From the NCBI RefSeq assembly GCF_018603885.1, contig NZ_JAHGAW010000012.1:62001-126000 (forward strand): a stretch of 64,000 bases of DNA, written 5' to 3'. Under the pieces are notes generated by a model. That model was not told where the DNA came from, made no database searches, and saw only the letters and a list, made by a program, of their open reading frames with translations. This DNA comes from Sphingobium nicotianae (GTDB lineage Bacteria; Pseudomonadota; Alphaproteobacteria; Sphingomonadales; Sphingomonadaceae). The position numbers and the translations under genes were made by a program. Of the stretch, positions 24,642 to 33,528 are shown piece by piece. Every line of letters begins with the position of its first letter. Within the stretch, counting starts at the first letter, position 1.

Positions 24642-25472
24642 ATGCCGACGATCACGACCGCCGACGGGACCGACATCTATTACAACGATCTGGGACCAAA
24701 GGACGCGCAGCCCATCATGTTCCATCATGGCTGGCCGCTCTCGGGCGATGACTGGGATGCCCAGATGATGTTCTTCTGTCTGCAGGGCTTTCGCGTCATC
24801 GCGCATGACCGCCGCGGCCATGGCCGCTCGGGACAAACCGATCATGGCAACGAGATGGACACCTATGCCGCCGACGTCGCGGCGCTGACCGATCATCTCG
24901 ATCTCAAGAATGCCGTCCATATCGGCCACTCGACCGGCGGCGGCGAGGTCGCCCATTATGTCGCGCGGGCCAGGCCGGGCCGCGTCGCCAAGGCGGTGCT
25001 GATCGGCGCGGTGCCGCCGATCATGGTCAAGAGCGAGGCCAATCCGGGCGGCCTGCCGATCGAGGTGTTCGACGGCTTCCGTGCCGCGCTCGCCGCCAAT
25101 CGCGCGCAATTCTACATCGATGTGCCGAGCGGGCCTTTCTATGGCTTCAACCGGCCCGGCGCGACGGTCATCCAGGGCGCCATCGACAATTGGTGGCGGC
25201 AAGGCATGATGGGCGGCATCAAGGCCCATTATGACTGCATCAAGGCCTTCTCGGAGACCGATTTCACCGAGGATCTGAAGACGATCGACGTGCCGGTGCT
25301 GCTGATGCACGGCGAGGACGACCAGATCGTGCCGATCGACGACAGCGCGCGGATCGGCATCACGCTCCTCAAGCACGGCACGCTCAAGACTTATCCCGGC
25401 CTGCCGCACGGCATGTGCACGACGCATGCGGATGTGATCAATCCGGACCTGCTGGCCTTCATTACGGGCTAG
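24642..25472 (+). CDS. alpha/beta hydrolase, non-heme chloroperoxidase-like
   Basis: 276 residues. The nucleophile elbow is GHSTGGGE (Ser97), the acid is in [11 protein letters not shown] (about 228) and the His is in GLPHGM (about 258). The N-terminal [19 protein letters not shown] and [16 protein letters not shown] are typical of the cofactor-free haloperoxidase/perhydrolase group, which in vivo are probably esterases or lactonases. GAGGAG precedes the ATG. Monocistronic. Confidence 0.93.
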   Translation: MPTITTADGTDIYYNDLGPKDAQPIMFHHGWPLSGDDWDAQMMFFCLQGFRVIAHDRRGHGRSGQTDHGNEMDTYAADVAALTDHLDLKNAVHIGHSTGGGEVAHYVARARPGRVAKAVLIGAVPPIMVKSEANPGGLPIEVFDGFRAALAANRAQFYIDVPSGPFYGFNRPGATVIQGAIDNWWRQGMMGGIKAHYDCIKAFSETDFTEDLKTIDVPVLLMHGEDDQIVPIDDSARIGITLLKHGTLKTYPGLPHGMCTTHADVINPDLLAFITG

Positions 25473-25560
25473 GACTGGCGGCGAGGCGGGCACATCCTCG
25501 TCTCGCCGCGGCAAAGGGCAGGGCTTGCGACCCATGCCTTGACTCATCGCTCCAGTATGA

Positions 25561-25575
25561 GAACATAAAGGGAAC
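25561..25575. promoter_or_regulatory. LexA (SOS) box of the imuA operon
   Basis: GAAC-ATAAAGG-GAAC, i.e. GTTC-N7-GTTC on the other strand, the alphaproteobacterial LexA consensus, without mismatch. It ends directly at the imuA ATG and includes the AAAGGG ribosome-binding segment, so LexA would sit over the start region. DNA damage is expected to derepress the whole cassette. Confidence 0.9.
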
Positions 25576-26400
25576 ATGCATGAGTCGAGTCGTCTTCATC
25601 CCGCGCTGAGGCGGGCCCTTGCCGCGGCGGCGCCGCGGGCGCCGGCGGTGGGAGCCGCGCGTCCGCTCGGGGTGGAGAGCATCGACCGGATGCTGGGTGG
25701 CGGCCTCGGCGCGGGCAAGCTGCACGAGCTGCTGGGCGGAACGGCCCGAGACGAGGCGAGTGCCCTGGGCCTGGCCGCGATGTTCGCGCTTGCCCTGACT
25801 CGCGCGGACGCGGGCGATGGCGCCGCGCCGATTCTCTGGCTGCGCGAGGAGGCGGTGCAGCGCCGGGCGGCGCTGCATGGGCCCGGCCTTGCCGATCTCG
25901 GGCTCGATCCGGCGCGGTTGATCCTGGGCGTGCTGCCCGATCCGAAATCCCTGCTGCGCAGCGGGGTAGACGCGCTGCGCTGCGCGGCGCTGGGCGCGGT
26001 GATCCTTGAGCTGTCCGGCAATCCGCCGGTGCTGGATCTCACCGCCACGCGCCGGCTGGCGCTCGCCGCCGAAGATTCGGGCGTGACGCCCTTGCTGTTG
26101 CGTCTGCGCGGCGCCCGGCCGATGCCGAGCGCGGCGCAGACCCGCTGGCAAGTGAGCGCCACGCTTTCCGCCGCGCTGGAAGCCGATGCCCCCGGCCATC
26201 CGGCGCTCATATTGTCTCTGCTGCGCCAGCGTGGCGGCGCGGCGGGACTCGACTGGACAGTGGAATGGGATCGTGACGCAGGCAGTTTCCGGCCAGCGGC
26301 GCTTCCTGGCGCTCGTCTTCCCCTTTCTGGCGGCGGATCTCTTCCGGCTGCAGGAACGGGGAGCGAGGCCGGAGACGACGCCTGGCCCATCGCCATCTGA
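25576..26400 (+). CDS. imuA: ImuA, RecA-like SOS mutagenesis protein
   Basis: 274 residues. A shortened RecA-like fold: LGVESIDRMLGGGLGAGKLHELLGG at the start, then ILWLREEAVQRRAALHGPGLADLGLDPARLILG. The Walker A loop is altered (GGLGAGKLHE). ImuA is the first gene of the ImuA-ImuB-DnaE2 cassette that carries out damage-induced mutagenesis where Pol V is absent; it helps assemble the mutasome. The LexA box lies directly upstream. It overlaps imuB by 128 bp. Confidence 0.93.
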   Translation: MHESSRLHPALRRALAAAAPRAPAVGAARPLGVESIDRMLGGGLGAGKLHELLGGTARDEASALGLAAMFALALTRADAGDGAAPILWLREEAVQRRAALHGPGLADLGLDPARLILGVLPDPKSLLRSGVDALRCAALGAVILELSGNPPVLDLTATRRLALAAEDSGVTPLLLRLRGARPMPSAAQTRWQVSATLSAALEADAPGHPALILSLLRQRGGAAGLDWTVEWDRDAGSFRPAALPGARLPLSGGGSLPAAGTGSEAGDDAWPIAI

Positions 26401-27871
26401 GGACGCGCCGCTCGCCTTCATCGTCAAGCAGCAGGGCGCCTATCGCCTGCATGCGCTGGACGAGAATGCGCTGGCGCTCGGCCTGACCCCCGGCATGGGC
26501 CTCGCCGATGCGCGGGCGCGCGTCCCCGGGCTCGATGCGCGGCCGCATGATCCCGAAGGGGAGGCGCAGCTGATGGCGCGGCTGGCGGACCAATGCGATC
26601 GCTTCACGCCCATGGTCGCGATCGACCTGCCCGAGGGGCTGGTGCTCGACGTCACCGGCTGCACCCATCTGTTCGGGGACGAGCGCGGCCTCACCCGCGA
26701 CGCGGTGCGGCTGATGCGCGCACAGGGCCTGCGCGTGCGCCATGCGCGGGCCACGACGCCGGAAGCGGCGCTGGCGCTGGCACGTTTCAGCGAGGCGCGC
26801 AGGCCGGATGAGCGTCGCCAACCGGGACACCGACCGGTCCACGCCCTGCCGCTCCTCGCCTTGCGCCAAACGCCGGACGTCCGCCTCGCCCTGCGCCGGG
26901 CCGGCTTCACCACCATCGGCGATCTGGCGTCGTTGCCGTCCGCGCCGCTCGCCGCGCGGTTCGGAGCCGGACTGGTCGATGCGCTCGACCGGCTGCTTTG
27001 CCGCACCGACAGCCGCATCACGCCGCGCCGTCATCCCGCCCCGATCCGCGCCGAGCGCCGCTTCGCCGAGCCGGTCGCGCATCTCGATACGGTGATGGCC
27101 GTGCTCGGCGATCTGCTGCAGTCTGTCTGCACCGATCTGGCCGAGCGGCATCAGGGTGGCCGCCGCTTCGCCGTGCGGCTCTATCGCAGTGACGGGGCGA
27201 TGCGCGATCTCGCCGTCGAGACCGGCCAGCCGGTGCGCGAGCCTCCCATCGTCTTGCGCCTGTTCGAGGAGCGGATCGAGGCGCTGGCCGATCCGCTCGA
27301 TCCCGGCTTCGGCTTCGACATCGTCCGGCTCGCCGTGCCATTGCTGGAAGCGCTGGGCCATGCGCAGGACGCGCTGGATGGCGGGAAGGCGCGCGGTGCC
27401 GATCTCGCCGGCCTGCTCGATCGGCTCGCCACCCGCGACGGCGCCAAGCGCTATCGCCGCTTCGCCCTGCGCGACACGCATATGCCCGAGCGCGCGACCC
27501 AGCTCGTCGATCCCGCGGCCCGCGACCTGCCGCCCTGGGATGCGGCCTGCCCGGGCGAGCCGCCGCTCCGCCCCGTGAGTCTCCTCGATCCGCCCGAGCG
27601 CATCGAGGTGATGGCGCAGATTCCCGATGGTCCCCCGCGCCAGTTCCGCTGGCGCGGCGATATCCACCGCATCCTGCGGCAGGAAGGGCCCGAGCGGATC
27701 GCGCCCGAATGGTGGCGACGGCCGGAGGGGCATGGCGCCAATCCCGGCCTCACGCGCGATTATTATCGCGTCGAGGATGACGCCGGGCGCCGCTACTGGG
27801 TCTTCCGCAACGGCCTCTACGAACGCGAGACGGCGGCGCCCGACTGGTATCTCCACGGGCTGTTCGCATGA
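26273..27871 (+). CDS. imuB: ImuB, Y-family polymerase-like mutasome protein
   Basis: 532 residues from the GTG at 26273 (GTGACGCAGGCAGTTTCC), which places RRFLALVFPFLAADLFRL at the N-terminus as in the family. ImuB has a Y-family polymerase fold but has lost the catalytic acidic residues; it recruits DnaE2 and the beta clamp. LVLDVTGCTHLFGDERGL and the helix-hairpin segment AGFTTIGDLASLPSAPLAARFG are recognisable. The long C-terminus (PPRQFRWRGDIHRILRQEGPERIAPEWW.. RDYYRVEDDAGRRYWVFR) is the conserved ImuB tail. It overlaps dnaE2 by ATGA. Confidence 0.93.
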   Translation: MTQAVSGQRRFLALVFPFLAADLFRLQERGARPETTPGPSPSEDAPLAFIVKQQGAYRLHALDENALALGLTPGMGLADARARVPGLDARPHDPEGEAQLMARLADQCDRFTPMVAIDLPEGLVLDVTGCTHLFGDERGLTRDAVRLMRAQGLRVRHARATTPEAALALARFSEARRPDERRQPGHRPVHALPLLALRQTPDVRLALRRAGFTTIGDLASLPSAPLAARFGAGLVDALDRLLCRTDSRITPRRHPAPIRAERRFAEPVAHLDTVMAVLGDLLQSVCTDLAERHQGGRRFAVRLYRSDGAMRDLAVETGQPVREPPIVLRLFEERIEALADPLDPGFGFDIVRLAVPLLEALGHAQDALDGGKARGADLAGLLDRLATRDGAKRYRRFALRDTHMPERATQLVDPAARDLPPWDAACPGEPPLRPVSLLDPPERIEVMAQIPDGPPRQFRWRGDIHRILRQEGPERIAPEWWRRPEGHGANPGLTRDYYRVEDDAGRRYWVFRNGLYERETAAPDWYLHGLFA

Positions 27872-30800
27872 GCGGGATGCCCGATCCCTCCGCCTATATC
27901 GAGCTGGCCTGCACCACGGCCTACAGCTTCCTGCACGGCGCCTCGCATCCCGCGCAACTGGTGAATGCCGCCATCGCGCTCGGCCACACCGGCATCGGCA
28001 TTGCCGATCGCAACACCGTGTCGGGCGTGGTGCGCGCGAAGATCGAGATCGATCGCAGACGGGAGGAAGGCGAGTATGTGCCGGACGATTTCCAGCTCGT
28101 CACCGGCGCCCGTCTGGTTTTCGCTGACGGCACCAGCGACATCATCGTCTATCCCGAGACGCGCCATGGCTGGGGCCGCCTCACCCGCCTGCTCACGACC
28201 GGCAATCGCCGCGCGCAGAAGGGGGAGTGCGAGCTTCACCTGCGCGATCTGCTGGAGCATATCGACGATCTGCTGTTGATCGCCTTGCCGGGCGCAACAT
28301 TGGATTTGCTGCAGACCCTGCGCAAGGCCGCCAAGGGCCGGGTCTGGCTCGGCGCCGTCATGAACCGCGCCGGGCGGGATATGCGCCAACTCGTCCAGGC
28401 CCAGTCCCTCGCCGACACGGCGCGCGTGCCGCTGATCGCGCTCAATGATGCGCTTTATGCTGCGCCCGAGGACCGCCCGCTGCAGGACGTCATGACGGCG
28501 ATCCGCCTGCACACGACCGTGCAGAAGGCCGGCCGTGCCCTCCTCGCCCATGCCGAGCGGCACCTCAAGGAACCGGCCGAAATGCTGCGTCTGTTCGCGG
28601 CCTGCCCGGACGCGATCGTGCAGACCCGGCGCTTCCTGTCGCGGATCGGCTTTCGGTTGGAGGATCTCGCCTATGAATATCCGCACGAGCCCGTCCCGCC
28701 GGGATGGGAGGCGCAGGACTGGCTGGAGCATCTCGTCATGGAAGCGGCGCACGAGCGCTATGGCCCGGTGCTGCCGAAGAAGGTGGTCGACCTCATCGCC
28801 AAGGAATTCGCACTCGTCCGTCAGGAGAAATATGCCCATTATTTCCTGACGGTGCATGACATCGTCCGCTACGCCCGCACACGCGAGCCGCCGATCCTCT
28901 GCCAGGGGCGGGGCAGCGCGGCCAATTCGATCATCTGCTTCCTGCTCGGCGTGACGTCCATCGATCCGATGCAGCATGACCTGCTCTTCTCCCGCTTCCT
29001 CTCGGCCGAGCGCAAGGAGCCGCCGGACATCGACGTCGACTTCGAGCATGAGCGGCGCGAGGAAGTCATCCAATATATGTACAAGCGCTATGGCCGGGAG
29101 CGGGCCGGCATCGCCGCGACCGTCATCCATTATCGCGCGCGCAGCGCCGTGCGCGAGGTCGGCAAGGCGCTCGGCATCAGCGAGGATGTGACGGCGCGGC
29201 TGGGCAGCACGATCTGGGGCAGCTACGCCTCGACCTATGAGCGCAAGCGGGTCGAGGAAAGCGGCTTCGATCCGGAATCGCCGCAGATCGCCCGGCTCAA
29301 CGATTTCGTGCAACGCATCCTCAATCTGCCGCGCCATCTCTCGCAGCATGTCGGCGGGTTCGTGCTGACCCAGGGCCGGCTCGACGAAATGGTGCCGATC
29401 CACAATGCCGCGATGGACGATCGCACCTTCATCGAGTGGGACAAGGACGATATCGACGCGCTGCGCCTGATGAAGGTGGACGTGCTGGCGCTCGGCATGC
29501 TGACCTGCATCTCCAAGGCGTTCGACCTGATGCGCCGGCACGATCTGGGCGATCATTCGCTGGAGCTGGACATCGATGCCAGCGACGAGGCGGTCTATGA
29601 GATGCTGCAGAAGGGCGACAGCATCGGCGTCTTCCAGGTCGAGAGCCGCGCGCAGATGAACATGCTGCCGCGCCTCAAGCCGAAGGTCTTCTACGATCTC
29701 GTCGTGCAGGTCGCGATTGTCCGACCGGGCCCGATCGAGGGCGATATGGTGCACCCCTATCTGCGCCGGCGCTGTGGGGAGGAAGCGGTCGATTTCCCCG
29801 CTCCCTCACCCCAATATCCGCAGGAGGAACTGCATGGTGTGCTCGGCAAGACCTTCGGCGTGCCGCTCTTCCAGGAGCAGGCGATGCAGCTCGCCATCAC
29901 CGCGGCCGCTTTCACCGATGAGGAGGCGAACGGCCTGCGCCGCGCGATGGCGACCTTCCGCAACCTGGGGACGATCGACCGGTTCCGCGACAAGATGATC
30001 GGCGGGATGGTCGGCCGCGGCTACCGGCAGGATTTCGCCGAGCGCTGCTTCAAGCAGATCGAGGGCTTCGGCTCCTACGGCTTCCCGGAGAGCCACGCGC
30101 AGAGCTTCGCGCGGCTGGTCTATGTCTCGGCCTGGATCAAGTGCCACCAGCCCGCCGTCTTCACCTGCGCGCTGCTCAATTCGCAACCGATGGGCTTCTA
30201 TGCCCCCGCGCAGCTGGTGCGCGACGCGATCGAGCATGGCGTCGAGGTGCGCCCCGTCGACGTGAATGCGAGCGACTGGGACAATGGGCTGGAGTCTCCA
30301 ATTAGCCCCTCCCCTTCAGGGGAGGGGGAAGGGGTGGGGACGATGCGCCAGCATCGCTCGCGAAGCGAAGAGACGCATTGTGGCAGCACCACCCCAACCC
30401 CTCCTCTGAAGAGGAGGGGCTTGCCGAGTGCGCCTGCCGTTTCCCTCGCCCTGCGTCTCGGCTTTCGCCAGATCAGCGGCTTCAAGGAGGATTGGGGCCA
30501 CGCCATCATGGCTGCCCGCGCCAGGGGCGGTCCCTTCACCAGCATCGAGCAGCTTGCCCGCCGCGCCGGCCTGCCGTCCCGCGCGCTCAATCTGCTCGCC
30601 GATGCCGATGCAATGCGCTCGCTGGGGCAGGACCGGCGCGAGGCCTTGTGGGAAGTGCGCCGCACACCGACCGATGAGCTGCCGCTCTTCGCCGCCGCCC
30701 GCGCCCGCGAGCTGGGCGAGGAGGCGGCGGTCGCGCTCAAGCCGATGACGCTCGGCGAGCATGTCGCGGCGGACTATCAGACCCATCGCCTCTCACTCAA

Positions 30801-31284
30801 AGCCCATCCCATGCAAATTCTGCGGCATCATTTCGCGGCCGAGGGCGTGCTGCCCTGCGCGGCGCTGCGCGATGCCAGGGCAGGGGCACAGGTGCGCGTC
30901 GGCGGCGTCGTGCTGGTCCGTCAGCGGCCGGGCAAGGGAAATGCCATCTTCGTGACGCTGGAGGATGAGGACGCCATCTGCAACATCGTGCTGTGGGCGC
31001 GCCGCTTCGAGGCCTATCGGCGCGAGGTCATGGCAGCGCGACTGATGATTGTCGACGGCGAGCTGCAGCGCAGCCGCGAGGGCGTCATGCACGTCATGGC
31101 GAGCCGTGTCCTGGATCGCACCGAACTGCTCGGCCGCCTCTCGGAGACGCACGAGCCCAATCCGGTGCTCAGCCGGGCGGATGAGTTTCTGCACCCGCAG
31201 CATCCCCGCCACATCGCCCGCGCGCGCAGTTCCGGCCACCCGCGCAATGCGCGCCTGCTGCCCAACTCGCGGGATTTTCACTAG
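27868..31284 (+). CDS. dnaE2: error-prone DNA polymerase III alpha subunit, with an in-frame repeat insertion
   Basis: 1138 residues. DnaE2 (ImuC) performs lesion bypass in the mutasome. The PHP domain (YIELACTTAYSFLHGASHPAQLV) starts the protein; the polymerase core has GRGSAANSIICFLLGVTSIDP and PPDIDVDFEHERREEVIQYMYKRYG with the catalytic Asp pair; finger and helix-hairpin domains follow (GFGSYGFPESHAQSFARLVY). Residues 812-851 are encoded exactly by a palindromic repeat that breaks the normal junction between VDVNASDWDNGLE and the conserved ALRLGFRQISGF. The polymerase frame stays open. The C-terminus has the OB-fold domain (VGGVVLVRQRPGKG). Confidence 0.95.
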   Translation: MSGMPDPSAYIELACTTAYSFLHGASHPAQLVNAAIALGHTGIGIADRNTVSGVVRAKIEIDRRREEGEYVPDDFQLVTGARLVFADGTSDIIVYPETRHGWGRLTRLLTTGNRRAQKGECELHLRDLLEHIDDLLLIALPGATLDLLQTLRKAAKGRVWLGAVMNRAGRDMRQLVQAQSLADTARVPLIALNDALYAAPEDRPLQDVMTAIRLHTTVQKAGRALLAHAERHLKEPAEMLRLFAACPDAIVQTRRFLSRIGFRLEDLAYEYPHEPVPPGWEAQDWLEHLVMEAAHERYGPVLPKKVVDLIAKEFALVRQEKYAHYFLTVHDIVRYARTREPPILCQGRGSAANSIICFLLGVTSIDPMQHDLLFSRFLSAERKEPPDIDVDFEHERREEVIQYMYKRYGRERAGIAATVIHYRARSAVREVGKALGISEDVTARLGSTIWGSYASTYERKRVEESGFDPESPQIARLNDFVQRILNLPRHLSQHVGGFVLTQGRLDEMVPIHNAAMDDRTFIEWDKDDIDALRLMKVDVLALGMLTCISKAFDLMRRHDLGDHSLELDIDASDEAVYEMLQKGDSIGVFQVESRAQMNMLPRLKPKVFYDLVVQVAIVRPGPIEGDMVHPYLRRRCGEEAVDFPAPSPQYPQEELHGVLGKTFGVPLFQEQAMQLAITAAAFTDEEANGLRRAMATFRNLGTIDRFRDKMIGGMVGRGYRQDFAERCFKQIEGFGSYGFPESHAQSFARLVYVSAWIKCHQPAVFTCALLNSQPMGFYAPAQLVRDAIEHGVEVRPVDVNASDWDNGLESPISPSPSGEGEGVGTMRQHRSRSEETHCGSTTPTPPLKRRGLPSAPAVSLALRLGFRQISGFKEDWGHAIMAARARGGPFTSIEQLARRAGLPSRALNLLADADAMRSLGQDRREALWEVRRTPTDELPLFAAARARELGEEAAVALKPMTLGEHVAADYQTHRLSLKAHPMQILRHHFAAEGVLPCAALRDARAGAQVRVGGVVLVRQRPGKGNAIFVTLEDEDAICNIVLWARRFEAYRREVMAARLMIVDGELQRSREGVMHVMASRVLDRTELLGRLSETHEPNPVLSRADEFLHPQHPRHIARARSSGHPRNARLLPNSRDFH
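30301..30420. repeat. 120-bp palindromic repeat inserted in frame in dnaE2
   Basis: Two terminal mini-hairpins, CCCCTCCCC-TTCA-GGGGAGGGG (30306-30327) and CCCCTCCTC-TGAA-GAGGAGGGG (30398-30419), enclose an inner inverted pair (AAGGGGTGGGG.. CCACCCCAACCCC). The unit is 120 bp, exactly 40 codons, has no stop in this frame and encodes a low-complexity basic/proline segment. A second copy lies at 31320-31432. Confidence 0.88.
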
Positions 31285-31744
31285 GAATTTGAAGGCACTT
31301 TCAGAGATGCAATACCGTTCCCCTCCCTTTCAAGGGAGGGGTTAGGGGTGGGTACGAGCGCAGCGAGGTTTGGCGCAAACCAGCCGTTGGCGCAGCTCAC
31401 CCACCCCCAGCCCCTCCCTTTCAAGGGAGGGGAGAGTGGAGGTCGCTCTTGCATCCGGACCATCGCCTTGAATGTGGAGCGCCAAGCCACCCAGCCACGG
31501 TCCGTCCCATCCCTGCCCCGTTTTGGTGCAGCATTGCAAAAATGCTGCGGGACGCCACTGGACAAGCCCGAGCCGTGCGCGCCAAAGGATAGGAAGCTAG
31601 CTGTCTGATGATCGCGGCGGTATGACAGGCACCCGCCCGTGATCGACCCCGGCAAGAAGCAGGGACGGGCGAACGAGAGGAAGCTCATGAACGGCAAGTG
31701 CGCATCGCCCGCTCGCGGTCGGCGGAACGGGATGAACGGCTGAC
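31285..31744. other. intergenic region between dnaE2 and the lactate-dehydrogenase-like gene
   Basis: About 460 bp without a credible gene. The first third holds the second CCCCTCCC-type palindromic repeat (31320-31432). The rest shows no long frame with coding character, no clear terminator with a T-run, and no recognisable RNA gene; the last 100 bp must contain the promoter of the gene at 31745. Confidence 0.6.
31320..31432. repeat. palindromic repeat, second copy of the dnaE2-inserted family
   Basis: Mini-hairpins CCCCTCCCTT-TC-AAGGGAGGGG at both ends (31320-31341 and 31411-31432), with TTAGGGGTGGGT inside the left end answered by ACCCACCCCC inside the right end. Same architecture and size as the copy inside dnaE2, from which it is separated by about 900 bp. 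Confidence 0.88.
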
Positions 31745-32911
31745 ATGGTCTGGCCGCATGGTTTCGACGATCTGCGCGGCGCCGCGCGCCGCCGCCTGCC
31801 GCGCTTCATGTTCGATTATGTCGATGGCGGCAGCTTTGCCGAGACGGCCCTTGCCCGCAACGTCGCCGCCGTGCGCGCGGTCACCCTGCGCCAGCGCGTG
31901 CTGAACGACGTCTCCGCCTCCGACCTCTCGACCACGCTGTTCGGCGAGACGCTCGCCATGCCGCTGATGCTGGCGCCGGTCGGCATGGGCGGCATGCTGC
32001 GCAAGCGCGGCGAGATCCAGGCCATTCGTGGCGCGCACGCGAACGGCGTGCCGATGGTGCTCTCGACCGTCACGCTCTGTTCGGTCGACGAGATCGCCGC
32101 CGCCACGCAGATCCCCTTCTGGTTCCAGCTCTATGTCGCCAAGGATCGTGGCTTCGTCATGGACCTGCTGGCCAGGATCAAGGCGCTCGGCTGCAGGACC
32201 CTGTTCATGACGGTCGACCTGCCCGTGCCGGGGCCGCGCTGGCGAGACCAGCGCTCAGGCCTCTCCGGGCCGCCCGGCCTCACCGGCCAGTGGCGCCGCT
32301 GGCGCGAAATCGTGACGCATCCGCGCTGGGCGCTGGACGTCGGCCTGCTCGGCAGGCCCCACACGCTCGGCAATCTCGTGCCGATCATGAACGGCCGGCT
32401 CAAGCTCGCCGATTTCCTGCGCTGGAGCGGGCAGAATTTCGATCCGGCGGTGACCTGGCGCGATCTGGAGTTCATCCGCAATCACTGGGACGGCAAGCTG
32501 GTGCTCAAGGGCGTCACCGATCCGGACGACGCCCGGCGTGTCGCGGATATCGGCGCGGACGGCCTCGTCGTCTCCAATCATGGCGGGCGCCAGCTCGATG
32601 GCTCGATCGGCACCGCCGAGGCGTTGCCCGCGGTGGCGCAAGCGGTCGGCGAGCGATTGACCGTGCTTGCCGATGGCGGTGTGCGCAACGGGCTCGACAT
32701 ATTGCGCATGCTGGCGCTCGGCGCCAGGGGCGTGATGATCGGCCGCGCCTGGGCCTTTGCGCTGGCCGCCGGCGGCGAAGAGGGCGTCTCGCGCATGCTC
32801 GCGCAGATGGCGCTCGAGCTGCGCGCCGGCCTCGCGCTTACCGGATGCGCGCGGGCGCAGGATGCCGGGCCGCATCTCCTGGGTCAGCTGCCGAGCTGGT
32901 GGGGACGCTGA
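31745..32911 (+). CDS. FMN-dependent alpha-hydroxy-acid dehydrogenase (L-lactate dehydrogenase-like)
   Basis: 388-residue TIM-barrel flavoprotein. PHGFDDLRGAARRRLPRFMFDYVDGGS at the N-terminus, FWFQLYVAKDRG, and the active-site motif SNHGGRQLDGS with the catalytic His and Arg are diagnostic; LADGGVRNGLDILRMLALGARGVMIGR forms the phosphate site. Members oxidise L-lactate or a related 2-hydroxy acid and pass electrons to the respiratory chain or oxygen. No lactate permease or LldR-type regulator is adjacent, so the physiological substrate is open. Confidence 0.93.
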   Translation: MVWPHGFDDLRGAARRRLPRFMFDYVDGGSFAETALARNVAAVRAVTLRQRVLNDVSASDLSTTLFGETLAMPLMLAPVGMGGMLRKRGEIQAIRGAHANGVPMVLSTVTLCSVDEIAAATQIPFWFQLYVAKDRGFVMDLLARIKALGCRTLFMTVDLPVPGPRWRDQRSGLSGPPGLTGQWRRWREIVTHPRWALDVGLLGRPHTLGNLVPIMNGRLKLADFLRWSGQNFDPAVTWRDLEFIRNHWDGKLVLKGVTDPDDARRVADIGADGLVVSNHGGRQLDGSIGTAEALPAVAQAVGERLTVLADGGVRNGLDILRMLALGARGVMIGRAWAFALAAGGEEGVSRMLAQMALELRAGLALTGCARAQDAGPHLLGQLPSWWGR

Positions 32912-32956
32912 CGGAGCGACCCTGCGGCTGCTGAGCGGCCAGCGCCGCGGATCGAT

Positions 32957-33331
32957 TTACCAGAAAGCGCGGCGATTGAGCTCGTGGCCGAAGGCGAGCA
33001 GGGCGACGCCGAGCACGGTATAAGCCGTCTCGCCCGACCAGCCATGCGGCAGGCTGAGCGCGCCCGCCATGACGCCGAGGCCGAGGCCGCCAATGGCGAT
33101 CGGCAGCATCAAGCCATGCTGACGCGCACCCTGGCCGAGCGCGATCGCGCCCAGCGCCATCGCGATGACGAGCCCGCCTTCATGGATGATCGGTGCTTCC
33201 AGCAGGCCGGCGACCGAGGACAGCAGGCCGATCATGACCGCCGTCGCGATGCAGTGAAGCGCACACAGGCCGGAGAGGCCGATGGCGAGTCGGTCGAGGC
33301 TGGGAAAACGGGTGGCGGCAAGAGTCGGCAT
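32957..33331 (-). CDS. MerC-domain membrane protein
   Basis: 124 residues with four membrane helices. The first helix carries LCALHC (C23 and C27), the metal-binding pair of the MerC family. MerC imports mercuric ions in mer operons, but here there are no other mer genes, and chromosomal MerC-domain proteins are often linked to general metal homeostasis. A Zur-box-like sequence lies 30 bp upstream, which would fit a role in zinc or other metal handling (inference). Confidence 0.88.
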   Translation of the reverse strand: MPTLAATRFPSLDRLAIGLSGLCALHCIATAVMIGLLSSVAGLLEAPIIHEGGLVIAMALGAIALGQGARQHGLMLPIAIGGLGLGVMAGALSLPHGWSGETAYTVLGVALLAFGHELNRRAFW

Positions 33332-33360
33332 GAGAGTGAGCGTCCTACGCCTGTAAAGAT

Positions 33361-33379
33361 GAAGTTACAACATATCATT
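33361..33379 (-). promoter_or_regulatory. Zur-box-like palindrome upstream of the MerC gene
   Basis: On the minus strand AATGATATGTTGTAACTTC. It agrees at about 14 of 19 positions with the alphaproteobacterial Zur pattern (AATGTTATATTATAACATT as I recall it). It lies 30 bp upstream of the MerC start codon. The match is by eye, so this is only a candidate. Confidence 0.35.
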
Positions 33380-33528
33380 TGGGGTGAGTGCCGCGACGAT
33401 CAAGGGGAACTGCCGGTGAGGCCGATGCCGCCGCCGTTCCTCTTTCCGCGCGGTCGGGGAGCGGAAGGGGGATCGGAATGGCGCATCCCACTTGCCTCTC
33501 TGGCCGCCCCGTCGCATTGGGAGCCGAC

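Noticed and set aside
26207-27856. 549-residue frame opposite imuB
   Set aside because: Shadow of imuB; no motif and typical antisense composition.
30301-30420. Considered an intein or a group II intron fragment in dnaE2
   Set aside because: Only 120 bp, no splicing motifs, no Cys/Ser/His-Asn junction; its hairpin structure and second copy outside the gene fit a palindromic repeat.
31348-31608. 86-residue plus-strand frame in the dnaE2 downstream gap
   Set aside because: It runs through the palindromic repeat (translation PQPLPFKGGESGG) and has no convincing ribosome site, so it is a repeat artefact.
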